Shown: positions 45,068-54,596, counted from the first letter of the stretch. The stretch: DNA of 64,000 nt from CANDYO01 sp049653745 (GCA_049653745.1 JBASGW010000059.1:1-64000); one strand, 5' to 3'. Notes: generated from the letters alone by a model not told the origin. Program-made: numbers and translations.

Positions 45068-45556
45068 ATGGAATCAAGTATTATAAAAATTCCTCAAATA
45101 AAATTAATTGGTTTAAAAGTTTATACCAGTAACCAAGACGAATTTAATCCAGATAAAGCTCAAATAGGACGTACCATCCAAGAATATTGCCAAAAATATT
45201 TAAATCAAAACTCTAATATCATTAATAATAGTAAGTTATATTCAGTTTATTTTGAATATGAATCCAATCACAAGGGAAAATATAGTTATTTAATAGGGCA
45301 AGAGGTGGAAGAATTTTTAGACCTGCCTGAAGAATTAACTGCTTATATTATTCCATCTCAAACCTATAAAATTTTTGAAACTAACACAGGTATTATGCCT
45401 CATGTGGTTATTGATGCGTGGAAAGAAATTTGGTCTATGGAAGATAATTTAACTATAGGTTGTGATAGATCATATATAGCTGATTTTGAAGCTTATGACC
45501 TAAACCAGAAAGATCCATTAAATATGAATGCAGAAATTTATATAGGTATAAAATAA
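45068..45556 (+). CDS. GyrI-like/AraC effector-binding domain protein
   Basis: Product of 162 residues spanning a single GyrI-like small-molecule-binding domain (AraC_E_bind/Cass2 type). It shows the alternating strand-helix pattern starting with QIKLIGLKVYTS and the second half IIPSQTYKIFETNTG, then VVIDAWKEIW. There is no DNA-binding domain. Homologues bind hydrophobic cations or hydrolyse cyclopropanoid compounds; the role here is unknown. It begins shortly after the terminator at 45005-45039. Confidence 0.75.
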   Translation: MESSIIKIPQIKLIGLKVYTSNQDEFNPDKAQIGRTIQEYCQKYLNQNSNIINNSKLYSVYFEYESNHKGKYSYLIGQEVEEFLDLPEELTAYIIPSQTYKIFETNTGIMPHVVIDAWKEIWSMEDNLTIGCDRSYIADFEAYDLNQKDPLNMNAEIYIGIK

Positions 45557-45650
45557 CTGTTACTTAACTTGTTGTTCATTTAGTAAAATCCATGATTGCA
45601 TCAAAAAATAGATTTTGATACACAGCTTTCATATACTATAGGATTATTTT

Positions 45651-46442
45651 TTACTCTAAAAATTTAGAAATTTGATTAAAGAATTTCTTCCCTTCATCAT
45701 AAGATAGCTCTGAAATTATTTCTGCTTGTTTTTGGGTAACTTGAAAATGATGCCAATCTATTGGGTCATCCCATCTTCCTCCCCAAACAGTAAATCCATA
45801 TTTTGTAAAAATATCTACAACCGTTTCTTTGCTTTCTTCAGATAATACGCTTTCTACCATTCCATTTCTAATATTTTGGCGATTTATATATTCCATTCCT
45901 TGGGGAGGGAAGGTTGGAATATTTAATTTACCCATTTCATAATGAGTGGATAAAAAAGGATTCTGTTGTGGATTAATATCTATAGCAAGGCCGTAGGCAT
46001 GAATAGAAAGCTTGTTATTTAGAGTCTTACGGCAGTTAAATGCAGAGCTATTGTTGTTTTCCATAGATTTTTCATCATTGCCATCAAACTCATTAATTAA
46101 TCTAATGCTAGCAATAGGAAATTTACTTTCATATAATATTTTAAAAATTTCTAAAACATGATCAGCAACCACATCATGAACAACAAGTTCACCATCATGG
46201 TTCTCTTTGCCATCAAAATCTATATATGAGATGTAAAGAAGATTAAGTCTTTCAATGGCTACTGGGCATTGATTTGACCAAATATTTTTTTTGATCATTT
46301 CTTCTTTTAAGGCTTTGCTAATAGAGTGTTTTGAAAAAGATTTCATAGGATTTGTAATTTTATTAATAGAATTATATACTGTAAAAACTACAAAAAAACC
46401 TATAAAGAAGCAAGTAATTAAAGCTATAACATTTTTTCTCAT
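45651..46442 (-). CDS. membrane-anchored M15 family D-Ala-D-Ala peptidase-like protein
   Basis: Product of 263 residues with an N-terminal membrane anchor (about 5-24). The zinc-peptidase core has H148 and D155 in SIHAYGLAIDIN, and WGGRWDDPIDWHHFQV near residue 220-235 supplies the catalytic Asp and last His, as in M15C (VanY-like/endolysin) enzymes. It probably cleaves peptidoglycan peptide bonds in the periplasm. It overlaps the RDD protein gene by four bases and, with the transglycosylase upstream, forms a cell-wall group. Confidence 0.85.
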   Translation of the reverse strand: MRKNVIALITCFFIGFFVVFTVYNSINKITNPMKSFSKHSISKALKEEMIKKNIWSNQCPVAIERLNLLYISYIDFDGKENHDGELVVHDVVADHVLEIFKILYESKFPIASIRLINEFDGNDEKSMENNNSSAFNCRKTLNNKLSIHAYGLAIDINPQQNPFLSTHYEMGKLNIPTFPPQGMEYINRQNIRNGMVESVLSEESKETVVDIFTKYGFTVWGGRWDDPIDWHHFQVTQKQAEIISELSYDEGKKFFNQISKFLE

Positions 46443-47059
46443 TTTTTATTTTTTTCTACACTAATAACTAAAGTATTAGAAATTTTATCATGCCAAGATT
46501 GCTTTTTTTTATCAAAAACAATCCAGAAAACTCCTAAAAATAATGGTGCAACTGATAAAATAATACTAAATAAGCGAATTATACATTGTTTAGTTGAGGG
46601 GTTACCTAATGAAGTTGCATCTACTATTTTCATAGATAACATCATAGATCCTGGAGTGGCTTGTTTTTTTATCCAAAAAACCACCAATAATATTCCTAAG
46701 GTTATAATTTGCAGTAATTGTTCTAAAAACATTTTTATAAATCCATGATTAATATAAAAATAATCATTTAATTCTTTATTCTCACGAACATAGGTTAGGA
46801 AGTCTATATTTTTTCCTGTTTCTTGTTTTATAGCTGAAACATCTTGAATAGCTTGATTAATTAATTCTTGAGGAAAAACATTCCCATAAATTAAATATCC
46901 GATAATAGAAAATAATGGTAAAAATAAAATACTAACTATAGTGCAGTCTATCAAAGTGGCGATCATTCTTTTCTGAAAACCAGGATAAACACTTGGTTCA
47001 AAAAAACTGTCTTTAATCTTTTTAGGTAATGTTAAGTCGATATTTTTTTTATTAGTCAT
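46439..47059 (-). CDS. RDD family membrane protein
   Basis: Product of 206 residues with four predicted helices. The RDD signature appears as KRMIATLIDCTIVSILFLPLF, KKQATPGSMMLSMKIVDA and the C-terminal FDKKKQSWHDKISNTLVI. Function of the family is uncertain; some members are proposed ion exchangers. It lies between a lytic transglycosylase gene (13-base gap) and the M15 peptidase gene (four-base overlap), all on the minus strand. Confidence 0.85.
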   Translation of the reverse strand: MTNKKNIDLTLPKKIKDSFFEPSVYPGFQKRMIATLIDCTIVSILFLPLFSIIGYLIYGNVFPQELINQAIQDVSAIKQETGKNIDFLTYVRENKELNDYFYINHGFIKMFLEQLLQIITLGILLVVFWIKKQATPGSMMLSMKIVDATSLGNPSTKQCIIRLFSIILSVAPLFLGVFWIVFDKKKQSWHDKISNTLVISVEKNKK

Positions 47060-47072
47060 AAATTTAACTTAT

Positions 47073-47822
47073 CTAATTATTAGTTGAGTAAGAAATTATA
47101 TTGCTTTTTAAGCGCTTATTATTTTTATGCATTTTTATATTAGGCGAAACTATACCATTTTTAGTATCATTTGTTGCAAGTAAAGACAACTTTTCTTTGT
47201 TTAAAGAGTTGTAGGCTGTGCATGAAGATGTTTTTCCTGTTGTAGATGTGCAAAAATTAACGGATAAAACATTATTAATATAGTCATTATATATTTTAGT
47301 TACTTTGTCTGCATATAATTTACCAACTGCTTTTTGTGAATGATACAGAGCAATGGCCTTATTCCAATCATTAGCTAGGATATAATTCTTTTTTAGAAAA
47401 ATAGCAGCATATTCAATATTTTCTTTGGGATCAAAAGCTTGATTAAGATTCAGAAAAGCTTCTGGATGGTGATGTAAGTTAATTTGCATGCATCCAATAT
47501 CAATATTAGTATGGCCTTTTTCTAACATCCTTCGCACCTCTTTAATAGCTTCATCTTTTGTATTAAAATAGTAAGACTTTCCTTCTTGGTTTACGGTCCA
47601 TGGCCAAGTAAAATAAAGCTGGGCATCTTTATGCCATCTACCAGTCTCAGCAACTGAAATTGATCTTAATAAATGCTCAGGTATGCTATGTTTTTCTTCT
47701 ATGTGGGAGAAGTAATTATTACATTGGTTAGAATTATGTAAAAAAATATATTCTTTATAATCTAGAGAATATATCAGTGGAGGATATAAAAAAAATAACG
47801 CTGCTAAAAATAATCTTACCAT
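47073..47822 (-). CDS. exported lytic transglycosylase-like protein
   Basis: Product of 249 residues with a signal peptide (residues 1-20). The SLT fold is indicated by HSIPEHLLRSISVAETGRW (catalytic Glu about 59), then IDIGCMQINLHHHP and NIEYAAIFLKKNY, ALYHSQKAVGKLYADKV. Enzymes of this type cut the peptidoglycan glycan chain, sometimes for type IV secretion assembly. The C-terminal 60 residues are basic and variable. The product suggests that some peptidoglycan is made by this organism. Confidence 0.88.
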   Translation of the reverse strand: MVRLFLAALFFLYPPLIYSLDYKEYIFLHNSNQCNNYFSHIEEKHSIPEHLLRSISVAETGRWHKDAQLYFTWPWTVNQEGKSYYFNTKDEAIKEVRRMLEKGHTNIDIGCMQINLHHHPEAFLNLNQAFDPKENIEYAAIFLKKNYILANDWNKAIALYHSQKAVGKLYADKVTKIYNDYINNVLSVNFCTSTTGKTSSCTAYNSLNKEKLSLLATNDTKNGIVSPNIKMHKNNKRLKSNIISYSTNN

Positions 47823-47859
47823 TTTTGTATCTTAAAAATTTAGAATGTTATTTTAATAT

Positions 47860-49131
47860 TTATTCTATTATGCCTTCTAATCTTCTTACTTTAATACTGG
47901 TTAGTTGGTTGCTCTTTTTAGCTAAAATCGTAAATTCAAATCCATTAAAGAATAATATTTCTTCAATTTCAGGAATTCTTTCTGCTTCATGAATAATAAA
48001 GCCAGCAATTGTGCTTGCTTCTCCATCATCAGGTATGTTCCAATTAAGCATTCTATTTACATCTCTAATTGTAACATCTCCTTTCACAATACAGTTTTTA
48101 TCATGGAGTATAATATTATTTTCTTTTTTATCATTTTTATCATGAATTTCACCAACAACTTCCTCTAAAATATCAGACAAAGTGATCATTCCTTGAATAT
48201 CTCCATATTCATCAATAACTATTGCAAAGCGACTCTTTTTATTTTTAAATTCAACAAGCTGCTCATCTAAAGCTGTATTTTCATGAATAAATAAGGGATC
48301 AGATATTAAAAATTGGATATCAATTTTATCAGGATTTTGTTCTGTTAGTAATACATTTAATAATTCTTTTGTATTCAAAATACCAATAATATTATCAGGA
48401 TTATCTTTCCATACAGGAATTCTAGTATGACCAATGTTTTTCACCTGAGCCAGAATTTCTTTTATATTTTGATTTAGATCAATGCTTAGCATGTTTTTGC
48501 GATGAGTCATAACTTTGCTAACATAGGTTTCACCTAGATAAAAAACTCCATCTAACATATATTTATCATGTTGGTCAACAGATCCTTGCTTATGGTGAAG
48601 ATCTATAGTTCCTTTAATTTCTTCAGTTGGAGAAACAAAATGACTATGCATAGAATCTTTTAACTTAAAAATATTAATAATAAATTCTACCACTTTATTA
48701 ATTAGGCTTATAATAGGGCGGAAAAATATTACAGTTATTTTTAATAATTTAGCTAGAGCTAAAGAAACTCTTTCTGGATTAGCTATTGAATATGTTTTTG
48801 GTAAAATTTCAGCAAAAACAATAATTAATATGGTCATAATACAAGTAGCATATATAACACCTTCATTTCCAAATACTTTAATTAAAAAAGCTGTGGCCAT
48901 AGTTGAAGATAAAATATTACATAAATTATTTATAAAAAGAATTGTGCTTATTAAGCCTTCTTTATCTTCTTTTAATTCGCTAATTAAAGCAGCTTGTTTG
49001 CTGCCATCTTTTTTAAGTTTATGGATTTTTGCTGTTGATACAGCAGTTATAGCAGTTTCAGCAGCCGATAACAAACAAGATAGAATTAATGGAATGAAGA
49101 CAGCTAGGAAAATACCGAATAATTCAAACAT
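47860..49131 (-). CDS. HlyC/CorC family (CNNM) membrane transporter
   Basis: Product of 423 residues. The N-terminal DUF21 membrane domain has about four helices (FELFGIFLAVFIPLILSCLLSAAETAITAVS), two CBS domains lie at about 205-330 (VSKVMTHRKNMLSID, IVIDEYGDIQGMITLSDILEEVVGEI), and a CorC_HlyC domain ends the protein. The family is implicated in magnesium and cobalt efflux. It follows mlaF nine bases downstream; in Rickettsia a similar gene is annotated as a possible hemolysin, but lytic activity is not indicated. Confidence 0.92.
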   Translation of the reverse strand: MFELFGIFLAVFIPLILSCLLSAAETAITAVSTAKIHKLKKDGSKQAALISELKEDKEGLISTILFINNLCNILSSTMATAFLIKVFGNEGVIYATCIMTILIIVFAEILPKTYSIANPERVSLALAKLLKITVIFFRPIISLINKVVEFIINIFKLKDSMHSHFVSPTEEIKGTIDLHHKQGSVDQHDKYMLDGVFYLGETYVSKVMTHRKNMLSIDLNQNIKEILAQVKNIGHTRIPVWKDNPDNIIGILNTKELLNVLLTEQNPDKIDIQFLISDPLFIHENTALDEQLVEFKNKKSRFAIVIDEYGDIQGMITLSDILEEVVGEIHDKNDKKENNIILHDKNCIVKGDVTIRDVNRMLNWNIPDDGEASTIAGFIIHEAERIPEIEEILFFNGFEFTILAKKSNQLTSIKVRRLEGIIE

Positions 49132-49140
49132 AAGTATAAA

Positions 49141-49911
49141 CTAATGATCCTGAATTCTAATTTTTATAGGGCCTTCTACTGAGCCATTAACAAATTGCTC
49201 AACATAAGGATTATTAGAGTTATGTAGCTTATCTATAGGTCCGTCCCAAACAATTTTTCCTTCATAAAGCATAACAACTCTATCTGCAATGTGAGCAGCA
49301 CTAATTAAATCGTGAGTAATAGTAATTGTGGTTGCACCAAGCTGTTTAGAATTCTTTTTAATTAAATCATTAATAATGGCTGACATTATAGGATCAAGAC
49401 CAGTGGTTGGTTCATCAAAAAATATAATTTCAGGGTTTAGCGCTATAGCTCTAGCTAACGCAGCTCTTTTTTGCATTCCACCTGAAAGTTCGGCTGGATA
49501 AAGATTTGCTACTGTTTCATTTAGTCCTACTGATTCTAATTTTTCAATCGCTAAATTTCTGGCTTCCTTTAAGGTAAGCATTTTAGTTTGGATTGGAACA
49601 AAAGAGATATTTTCCCAAATAGATAAACTGTCAAATAATGCGCCATTTTGGAATAAATAGCCAAATTTTTTCAGCATTTCGCTTCTAGCTCTATCACTCA
49701 AAGAATTGGTTTCTTGCCCATCAATTAAGATGGATCCAGAATCTGGAGATAAAAGTCCTACTATGTTTTTAATCAATACCGATTTACCAGTTCCAGAACC
49801 TCCAATTATAACTAAAGATTCCCCTTGCTTAACTTCAAGATTTAAATCAACTAGAACCCGTTTGCTACCGAATGATTTACATACGTCTTTTAAAATAATT
49901 TTATTTGTCAT
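49141..49911 (-). CDS. mlaF: MlaF-like phospholipid transport ATP-binding protein
   Basis: Product of 256 residues with Walker A GGSGTGKSVLIKNIVG, signature LSGGMQKRAALARAI and Walker B IIFFDEPTTGLDP, all in the MlaF/Mkl style. It powers retrograde or anterograde phospholipid movement between membranes, keeping outer-membrane asymmetry. Its ATG overlaps the mlaE stop by one base. MlaD and MlaC genes are not in the window. Confidence 0.93.
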   Translation of the reverse strand: MTNKIILKDVCKSFGSKRVLVDLNLEVKQGESLVIIGGSGTGKSVLIKNIVGLLSPDSGSILIDGQETNSLSDRARSEMLKKFGYLFQNGALFDSLSIWENISFVPIQTKMLTLKEARNLAIEKLESVGLNETVANLYPAELSGGMQKRAALARAIALNPEIIFFDEPTTGLDPIMSAIINDLIKKNSKQLGATTITITHDLISAAHIADRVVMLYEGKIVWDGPIDKLHNSNNPYVEQFVNGSVEGPIKIRIQDH

Positions 49912-50687
49912 TAGCTAAAAAACACCTTTGTTAATACATAATTAGAAAGTAAAATAAGAATTGACGATATAACCACGGCAGTAGTTGTGGCTTTACCAAC
50001 TCCTTGAGCACCTTTTTCTGAATAATAACCGCTATAACATCCAATAACTGAAATTATGAATCCAAAAACAGAAGCTTTTATTAGCCCAGAAGTGACATCA
50101 GAAGATTCTAAAAATTGAAAAGTATTTTGTAAGTAAATTTCAGAACTAAACCCTAGGGTTTTTACAGAAATTAAGTATCCACCTAAAACTCCTATTATGT
50201 CTGCTACTAACACCAAGCATGGCATCATAATTACTGAAGCTATTATTCTTGGAGTAACTAAATATTTAATAGGGTTAGTGGATAAAGTAACTAGGGCATC
50301 GATTTGGTCAGTTATTCTCATTGTTCCAATTTCTGCAGCCATTGACGCTCCAACTCTTCCTGAAACCATTAAACCTGCTAAAACAGGACCTAATTCTCTA
50401 GTAATAGAAAGAACAACCACGGTTGCTATAGCGCTCTCAGCAGAAAATCTAGAGAATCCATTATAACTTTGTAGGGCTAAAACAGCTCCAGTAAAAATAG
50501 CTGTTAGGCCAACTACGGGAAGTGAGTAATAACCAATTTCTAACATTTGGTTGGTAATAGATTTTAAATATAATGGTCGTCTAAAAATGCCACTAATTGC
50601 TGAAAAGCAGAAAATAGATAGTTTTCCAGTGAAATTAAGAAAATTTAAAACCACTCTTCCGATATTTGCTAAGAAATTTTTCATCAT
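49911..50687 (-). CDS. mlaE: MlaE-like phospholipid transport permease
   Basis: Product of 258 residues in the MlaE/YrbE family with about five membrane helices and the family segment ELGPVLAGLMVSGRVGASMAAEIGTM. It is the permease partner of MlaF. Overlaps both mlaF and the MFS gene by one base, so the three probably form one operon. Confidence 0.94.
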   Translation of the reverse strand: MMKNFLANIGRVVLNFLNFTGKLSIFCFSAISGIFRRPLYLKSITNQMLEIGYYSLPVVGLTAIFTGAVLALQSYNGFSRFSAESAIATVVVLSITRELGPVLAGLMVSGRVGASMAAEIGTMRITDQIDALVTLSTNPIKYLVTPRIIASVIMMPCLVLVADIIGVLGGYLISVKTLGFSSEIYLQNTFQFLESSDVTSGLIKASVFGFIISVIGCYSGYYSEKGAQGVGKATTTAVVISSILILLSNYVLTKVFFS

Positions 50688-51961
50688 TATTCTTCTTTAA
50701 ATTTTTTATTAACAAAAGCTATAAAAGCGATTATCACACATATAGCTATTATAATAACTAAAATTGAAAAAGCTTCAACAAACTCTTTCAATGAATATAT
50801 TCTTAAACCTTTTGCATCTAGTTTGTCTTGCCAAGAATAATCAAGGTAAGATCCTACTAATTGTTGCATTAAAGCTCCGCTCATCATATTAAAAGTATTG
50901 ACTACTCCAATTGTTAAACCTGAGTTTTGAGGCTTAGTATACTGTAAAGCAGCAGTAAAACAAAGCATTTCTGCACCACAAAAACATCCAATCAAAAGCA
51001 ATAAAATTATCAAACTTCCAATATTTAAGCTGTTACTATAAATAATAGTTGAAAATAATATTAACAGAATAAGAGATGAAGTTACAATAATTTTATCTAA
51101 AATATGTTTTTTTTCTGCAATATAAGGCAATAATATGCTTCCAATAGCCATTCCTATATATAAATTCATTAAAATGGGGCTAGCCACTTCGCGAGTGAAA
51201 TTAAATTTTGCAATTAAAAATGCTGTTCCCCATAAATCTGCCATTACTAAAAGAGGGGTATATAATCCAATTGCAATTATTGAGTATGTTATAATTTTTT
51301 TGTTGGTTAGCACATCGAGTAAATCTTTTGTAATAGAAGATATTGTTTGCTCATGTTTATGAATATTTAGAGATTTTTTAGGTAAATATATAAAAGCTGC
51401 TAAAAAAATAACCACACCACAAAGAGCAAATATTATAAAGGACTCCTGCCAGGTATCAAATTGGCGTAAAAGATAATTAAGGGGTTTACCGGTGATTAAA
51501 GCCCCTAGAGCTCCAAAAGTTAAAGTGGCTCCAATAAGTATTCCTTGTTTTGAAGGTGGTAAATAATCTCTAGCTAGCTTTAAAGCTCCCATAAATGCTG
51601 ATGCAGAGCCAATTCCAACAATAAATCTACTTAAATATCCCAATAAAGGGGTGTGACTAAAAGCTAATAAAATTGTTCCAATTATACAAAGAGAAATAGA
51701 AAATAATGCAGTTTTGCGAACTCCCACGCGATCAACTATAATTCCTATAGGAATTTGCATTAAAGAATATCCGTAATAATACATAGATCCCATTAAAGCA
51801 AAGCTTTCAGCGTTCATTCCAAATTCATGGCGAATTTCTTCAATTAAAACACCTGGAGAGCTTCTTAGAACATATTGATATAGAAAAAAACTAGCTAAAA
51901 TAAACCACGAAAGATAAATATCTTTTTTTGTTGGATTTATTTGATTTATTTGAGATTTCAT
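50687..51961 (-). CDS. major facilitator superfamily transporter
   Basis: Product of 424 residues with 12 predicted helices. The MFS signature between helices 2 and 3 is GIIVDRVGVRKTALF. The N-terminus (DIYLSWFILASFFLYQYVLRSSPGVL) resembles the rickettsial Pro/betaine-like or nitrate/hexuronate-type MFS groups, which are highly duplicated in Rickettsiales. The substrate is unknown. It is the first gene of a run leading into mlaE and mlaF. Confidence 0.9.
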   Translation of the reverse strand: MKSQINQINPTKKDIYLSWFILASFFLYQYVLRSSPGVLIEEIRHEFGMNAESFALMGSMYYYGYSLMQIPIGIIVDRVGVRKTALFSISLCIIGTILLAFSHTPLLGYLSRFIVGIGSASAFMGALKLARDYLPPSKQGILIGATLTFGALGALITGKPLNYLLRQFDTWQESFIIFALCGVVIFLAAFIYLPKKSLNIHKHEQTISSITKDLLDVLTNKKIITYSIIAIGLYTPLLVMADLWGTAFLIAKFNFTREVASPILMNLYIGMAIGSILLPYIAEKKHILDKIIVTSSLILLILFSTIIYSNSLNIGSLIILLLLIGCFCGAEMLCFTAALQYTKPQNSGLTIGVVNTFNMMSGALMQQLVGSYLDYSWQDKLDAKGLRIYSLKEFVEAFSILVIIIAICVIIAFIAFVNKKFKEE

Positions 51962-52116
51962 AACTACTTAGGAATTTTTTTTAGGAACTTCAGTATTCTT
52001 AAAGGAATTGATGTATAAATCAAGAATAAAATTCTAGCTAACAATTTTCTGTAGTTTTATAAAAAAAATATTGCTAATATTAAAGCTTAAAGAATTATAA
52101 GTGAAAAGATTTTTTT

Positions 52117-52504
52117 ATGTCTGATAACCAAGTTAGTGATAGGCCTGCTAAATTAGTTTCTTCTAAAAGTGATTCTGAATTATCTAATAGAATAAAAGGA
52201 GCCTTTTCTTATCTAAAAAAATCTAACTCTTTTAGCTCTCCATTAAAAGACATATCTATATCTTCGGGTGATTCTTCTAAGAGTGCATCTATTGACTCTT
52301 CTAAATCAAATTTTTCTGAAAATAATACCCCCCCCTAGAGAATCTCCTAAATTAACCACTAAATCTATGAGAAAAGCTTTAGTAGTAGCCAGTAAAAAAA
52401 TTGAAAGTAAAGCTAAGCCTCTATCTAATATTGTAAGCTATGCATCTTATGCTGTTAGCAGCTCTATTCATAAGCCGAATGAAAAATATACTGGAAGAGA
52501 ATAG
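52117..52504 (+). pseudogene. gene interrupted by an eight-C run, possibly phase-variable
   Basis: The frame from ATG 52117 ends at TAG 52336-52338, right after eight consecutive C's at 52328-52335. If one C is removed, the frame continues to a TAG at 52502-52504 and gives a 128-residue Ser/Lys-rich protein whose second half (RESPKLTTKSMRKALVV and SNIVSYASYAVSSSIHK) looks like normal coding sequence. Eight C's is very unusual in DNA of about 30% GC and is prone to slippage. So this could be a phase-variable gene in the off state, a recent pseudogene or a sequencing error. No family is recognised. Confidence 0.6.
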
Positions 52505-52527
52505 TTTGCTTCTAAATTTTAGCTAAA

Positions 52528-53199
52528 TTAATTCTTAGAATGATAGATTTTTTTGTCTCCGGTAATAATGTAATGAATTACATAAGAAATTTTGGTGATA
52601 TAATCGCCAATTCTTTCTAAATTACGAATTGCCAAAACTATCTTTAAAAGATGCTTAGAGTTATGAGAGTTCTTTTGCATCTCTGCTTCTAATAGAGCCA
52701 TTATATCGGTGTAATACTGATCTATTAAATGGTCTTGTTTGCTAACTTTTGTAGCAAGATTATCATCTAATTTATCATAAGCTGTTATAACGCTATCTAA
52801 TAAATTTTCAATGGTTACTACCATATTTATAATTAATTCTGATAGGGCAGGGTCTAAAGAAATTGGAAGATATTCAAATCTATAGCTAATTTTTTTAGAT
52901 AAATCACCCATTCTTTCTAAAATAACAGCTAACTTTAAAGCAGCAATTACTTGGCGCAAGTCTATGGCCATTGGCTGTCTTAGGGCTATAACATGAATTG
53001 CTAACTTTTCAATTTCATCATCATAATGATTTATTTTTTTATCAGTTGTGTTTGCTAACTCAACAAAACTTTGATCTTGGTTTTTTATTGCTGTAGTTGC
53101 AATGCTAATTAGCTCTTTAACTAGATTAGCCATTTTCACTACTGAATGACGAAGTTCGTTTAGTTCGGTATCGTATGAATTTACTATATGATTGGTCAT
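52528..53199 (-). CDS. phoU: phosphate signalling protein PhoU
   Basis: Product of 223 residues made of two three-helix bundles, each with metal-binding acidic patterns (ANTDKKINHYDDEIE, AVILERMGDLSKKISY and RNLERIGDYITKI). PhoU modulates the Pst transporter and the PhoR kinase in other bacteria. No pst or phoBR genes are in the window. The gene stands alone, about 160 bases downstream of rplY. Confidence 0.95.
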   Translation of the reverse strand: MTNHIVNSYDTELNELRHSVVKMANLVKELISIATTAIKNQDQSFVELANTTDKKINHYDDEIEKLAIHVIALRQPMAIDLRQVIAALKLAVILERMGDLSKKISYRFEYLPISLDPALSELIINMVVTIENLLDSVITAYDKLDDNLATKVSKQDHLIDQYYTDIMALLEAEMQKNSHNSKHLLKIVLAIRNLERIGDYITKISYVIHYIITGDKKIYHSKN

Positions 53200-53273
53200 T
53201 TAAGATGTCGCATAATTATTAATTTAAAAGAATTATACTATATGAAAAAATTTATGCAATTACTTAGAGGTGT

Positions 53274-53337
53274 AATTTCTAAAGTTCTCGTTGTACTTTA
53301 TTAAAAGTTACTATACCAACGAGAACAATTAGAAATT
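53274..53337. repeat. long inverted repeat between rplY and phoU
   Basis: AATTTCTAA, one base, GTTCTCGTTG, a 23-base loop, CAACGAGAAC, two bases, TTAGAAATT: a 19-pair stem with a small bulge. It lies just after the rplY stop on the minus strand and about 75 bases upstream of the phoU start. With no clear T-run, it may stabilise or end the rplY transcript, or be a small dispersed repeat. Confidence 0.6.
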
Positions 53338-53358
53338 TAAAAGCTATTTTATTTAAGC

Positions 53359-53961
53359 TTAAGAAGATTTTTCAGCGTCTGCTGATTCTTCAGATGATGA
53401 TTTTACTGCAACTAAAGCTACAATCGTAGTGTCTAGATCCATTTTAGTTTCAATGCCTTCAGGAAGCTTTACATCGCTCAAGTGAATGCTTTGTCCAGAA
53501 ACTAAATGTTCTATATCAATTTCAATGCATTCAGGAATGTTATCTGGTAAGCAACATATTTCTAAATTATGGCGAGTAATATTTAAGATACCACCTGCTT
53601 TTATACCAACACATTTAGATTCATTGATAAAATGCAATGTAACATTGACGGTAATTTTTTCATTTAAATCTACATGAATAAAATCCATATGTTCGATTTC
53701 ATCAGTTACTGGATGAAGTTGTATAGCTTTTGGTAAAACTCTATACTTAGTATTACCCACCTTGATATCAAACATATGAGACAAGAAACCTTGTTTGCGA
53801 TATTCTAAGGTAAGCTCTTTGTAAGGAAGAGCAATTAAAACTTGTTCTTTGCCGCCACCATAGATGATTGCTGGAACCATATTGTTCATTCTTACAGCTC
53901 TTGCGCCACCAGTTCCAACGCGCAATCTTTCTTGTGCATCAAGTGAGTGAATTTTTGACAT
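53359..53961 (-). CDS. rplY: 50S ribosomal protein bL25, long CTC form
   Basis: Product of 200 residues from the ATG at 53961 (MSKIHSLDAQERLRVG), which has a GGAAAGAAG ribosome binding site; a longer frame to 54021 has no support. The N-terminal 5S rRNA-binding domain (RAVRMNNMVPAIIYGG) is followed by the TL5/CTC beta domain, and a Ser/Glu-rich tail. Divergent from rnhB. Confidence 0.95.
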   Translation of the reverse strand: MSKIHSLDAQERLRVGTGGARAVRMNNMVPAIIYGGGKEQVLIALPYKELTLEYRKQGFLSHMFDIKVGNTKYRVLPKAIQLHPVTDEIEHMDFIHVDLNEKITVNVTLHFINESKCVGIKAGGILNITRHNLEICCLPDNIPECIEIDIEHLVSGQSIHLSDVKLPEGIETKMDLDTTIVALVAVKSSSEESADAEKSS

Positions 53962-54032
53962 TTTCTTCTTTCCTATTTTGTTTATCGGCTTTATATTACA
54001 TAAAGTTAACTTGAGAGTCAATAAAATATCAT

Positions 54033-54596
54033 ATGAATCATAAAATTATTGTTGGAATAGATGAGGCGGGAAGGGGGCCATTAGCTGGTCCTGTAGTTGC
54101 GGCTGCAGTAATAATGCCCATTACAATAGAAGAAGTGAAAGATTCTAAAAAGTTATCCGCAATTAAAAGAGAAAAATTATTTGAACAAATTATAAAACTA
54201 AGTAAGTATGGAATAGGTATTGCCTCGGTTGAAGAAGTGGATGAAATTAATATTTTGCAAGCTACAATGCTTGCAATGAAAAGATCTTATGAGCAGTTGA
54301 ATCTTATAGCTGATTTAGTTTTAATTGACGGAAATAAAGCTCCAAAGTTAAATTGTATAGATTTTCAAACAATAATAAAAGGAGATGATTTAGTTCCGAT
54401 TATTTCCACTGCCTCAATTCTTGCAAAAGTCACTAGAGACAGGTTGATGAATGAATTAGATAAAGAATATCCACAATATTTATGGTCTAAAAATTCTGGT
54501 TATGGAACCAAAGAACATTTAGAGGCTATCAAAAAATATGGCATCACTAAACATCATCGATTAACTTTTGCTCCAATTAAAAACTGTTTAACTTAG
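54033..54596 (+). CDS. rnhB: ribonuclease HII
   Basis: Product of 187 residues. The catalytic carboxylates lie in GIDEAGRGPLAGPVVAAA (Asp, Glu) and LVLIDGNKAPK (Asp), with the final acidic residue in the region ASILAKVTRDRLMNELD. It removes ribonucleotides from DNA-RNA hybrids. Its stop is one base from the stop of the convergent amidotransferase gene. Confidence 0.96.
   Translation: MNHKIIVGIDEAGRGPLAGPVVAAAVIMPITIEEVKDSKKLSAIKREKLFEQIIKLSKYGIGIASVEEVDEINILQATMLAMKRSYEQLNLIADLVLIDGNKAPKLNCIDFQTIIKGDDLVPIISTASILAKVTRDRLMNELDKEYPQYLWSKNSGYGTKEHLEAIKKYGITKHHRLTFAPIKNCLT

Noticed and set aside
53962..54021. Upstream extension of ribosomal protein bL25
   Set aside because: The ATG at 53961 has a ribosome binding site and the family N-terminus; the extra residues do not match.
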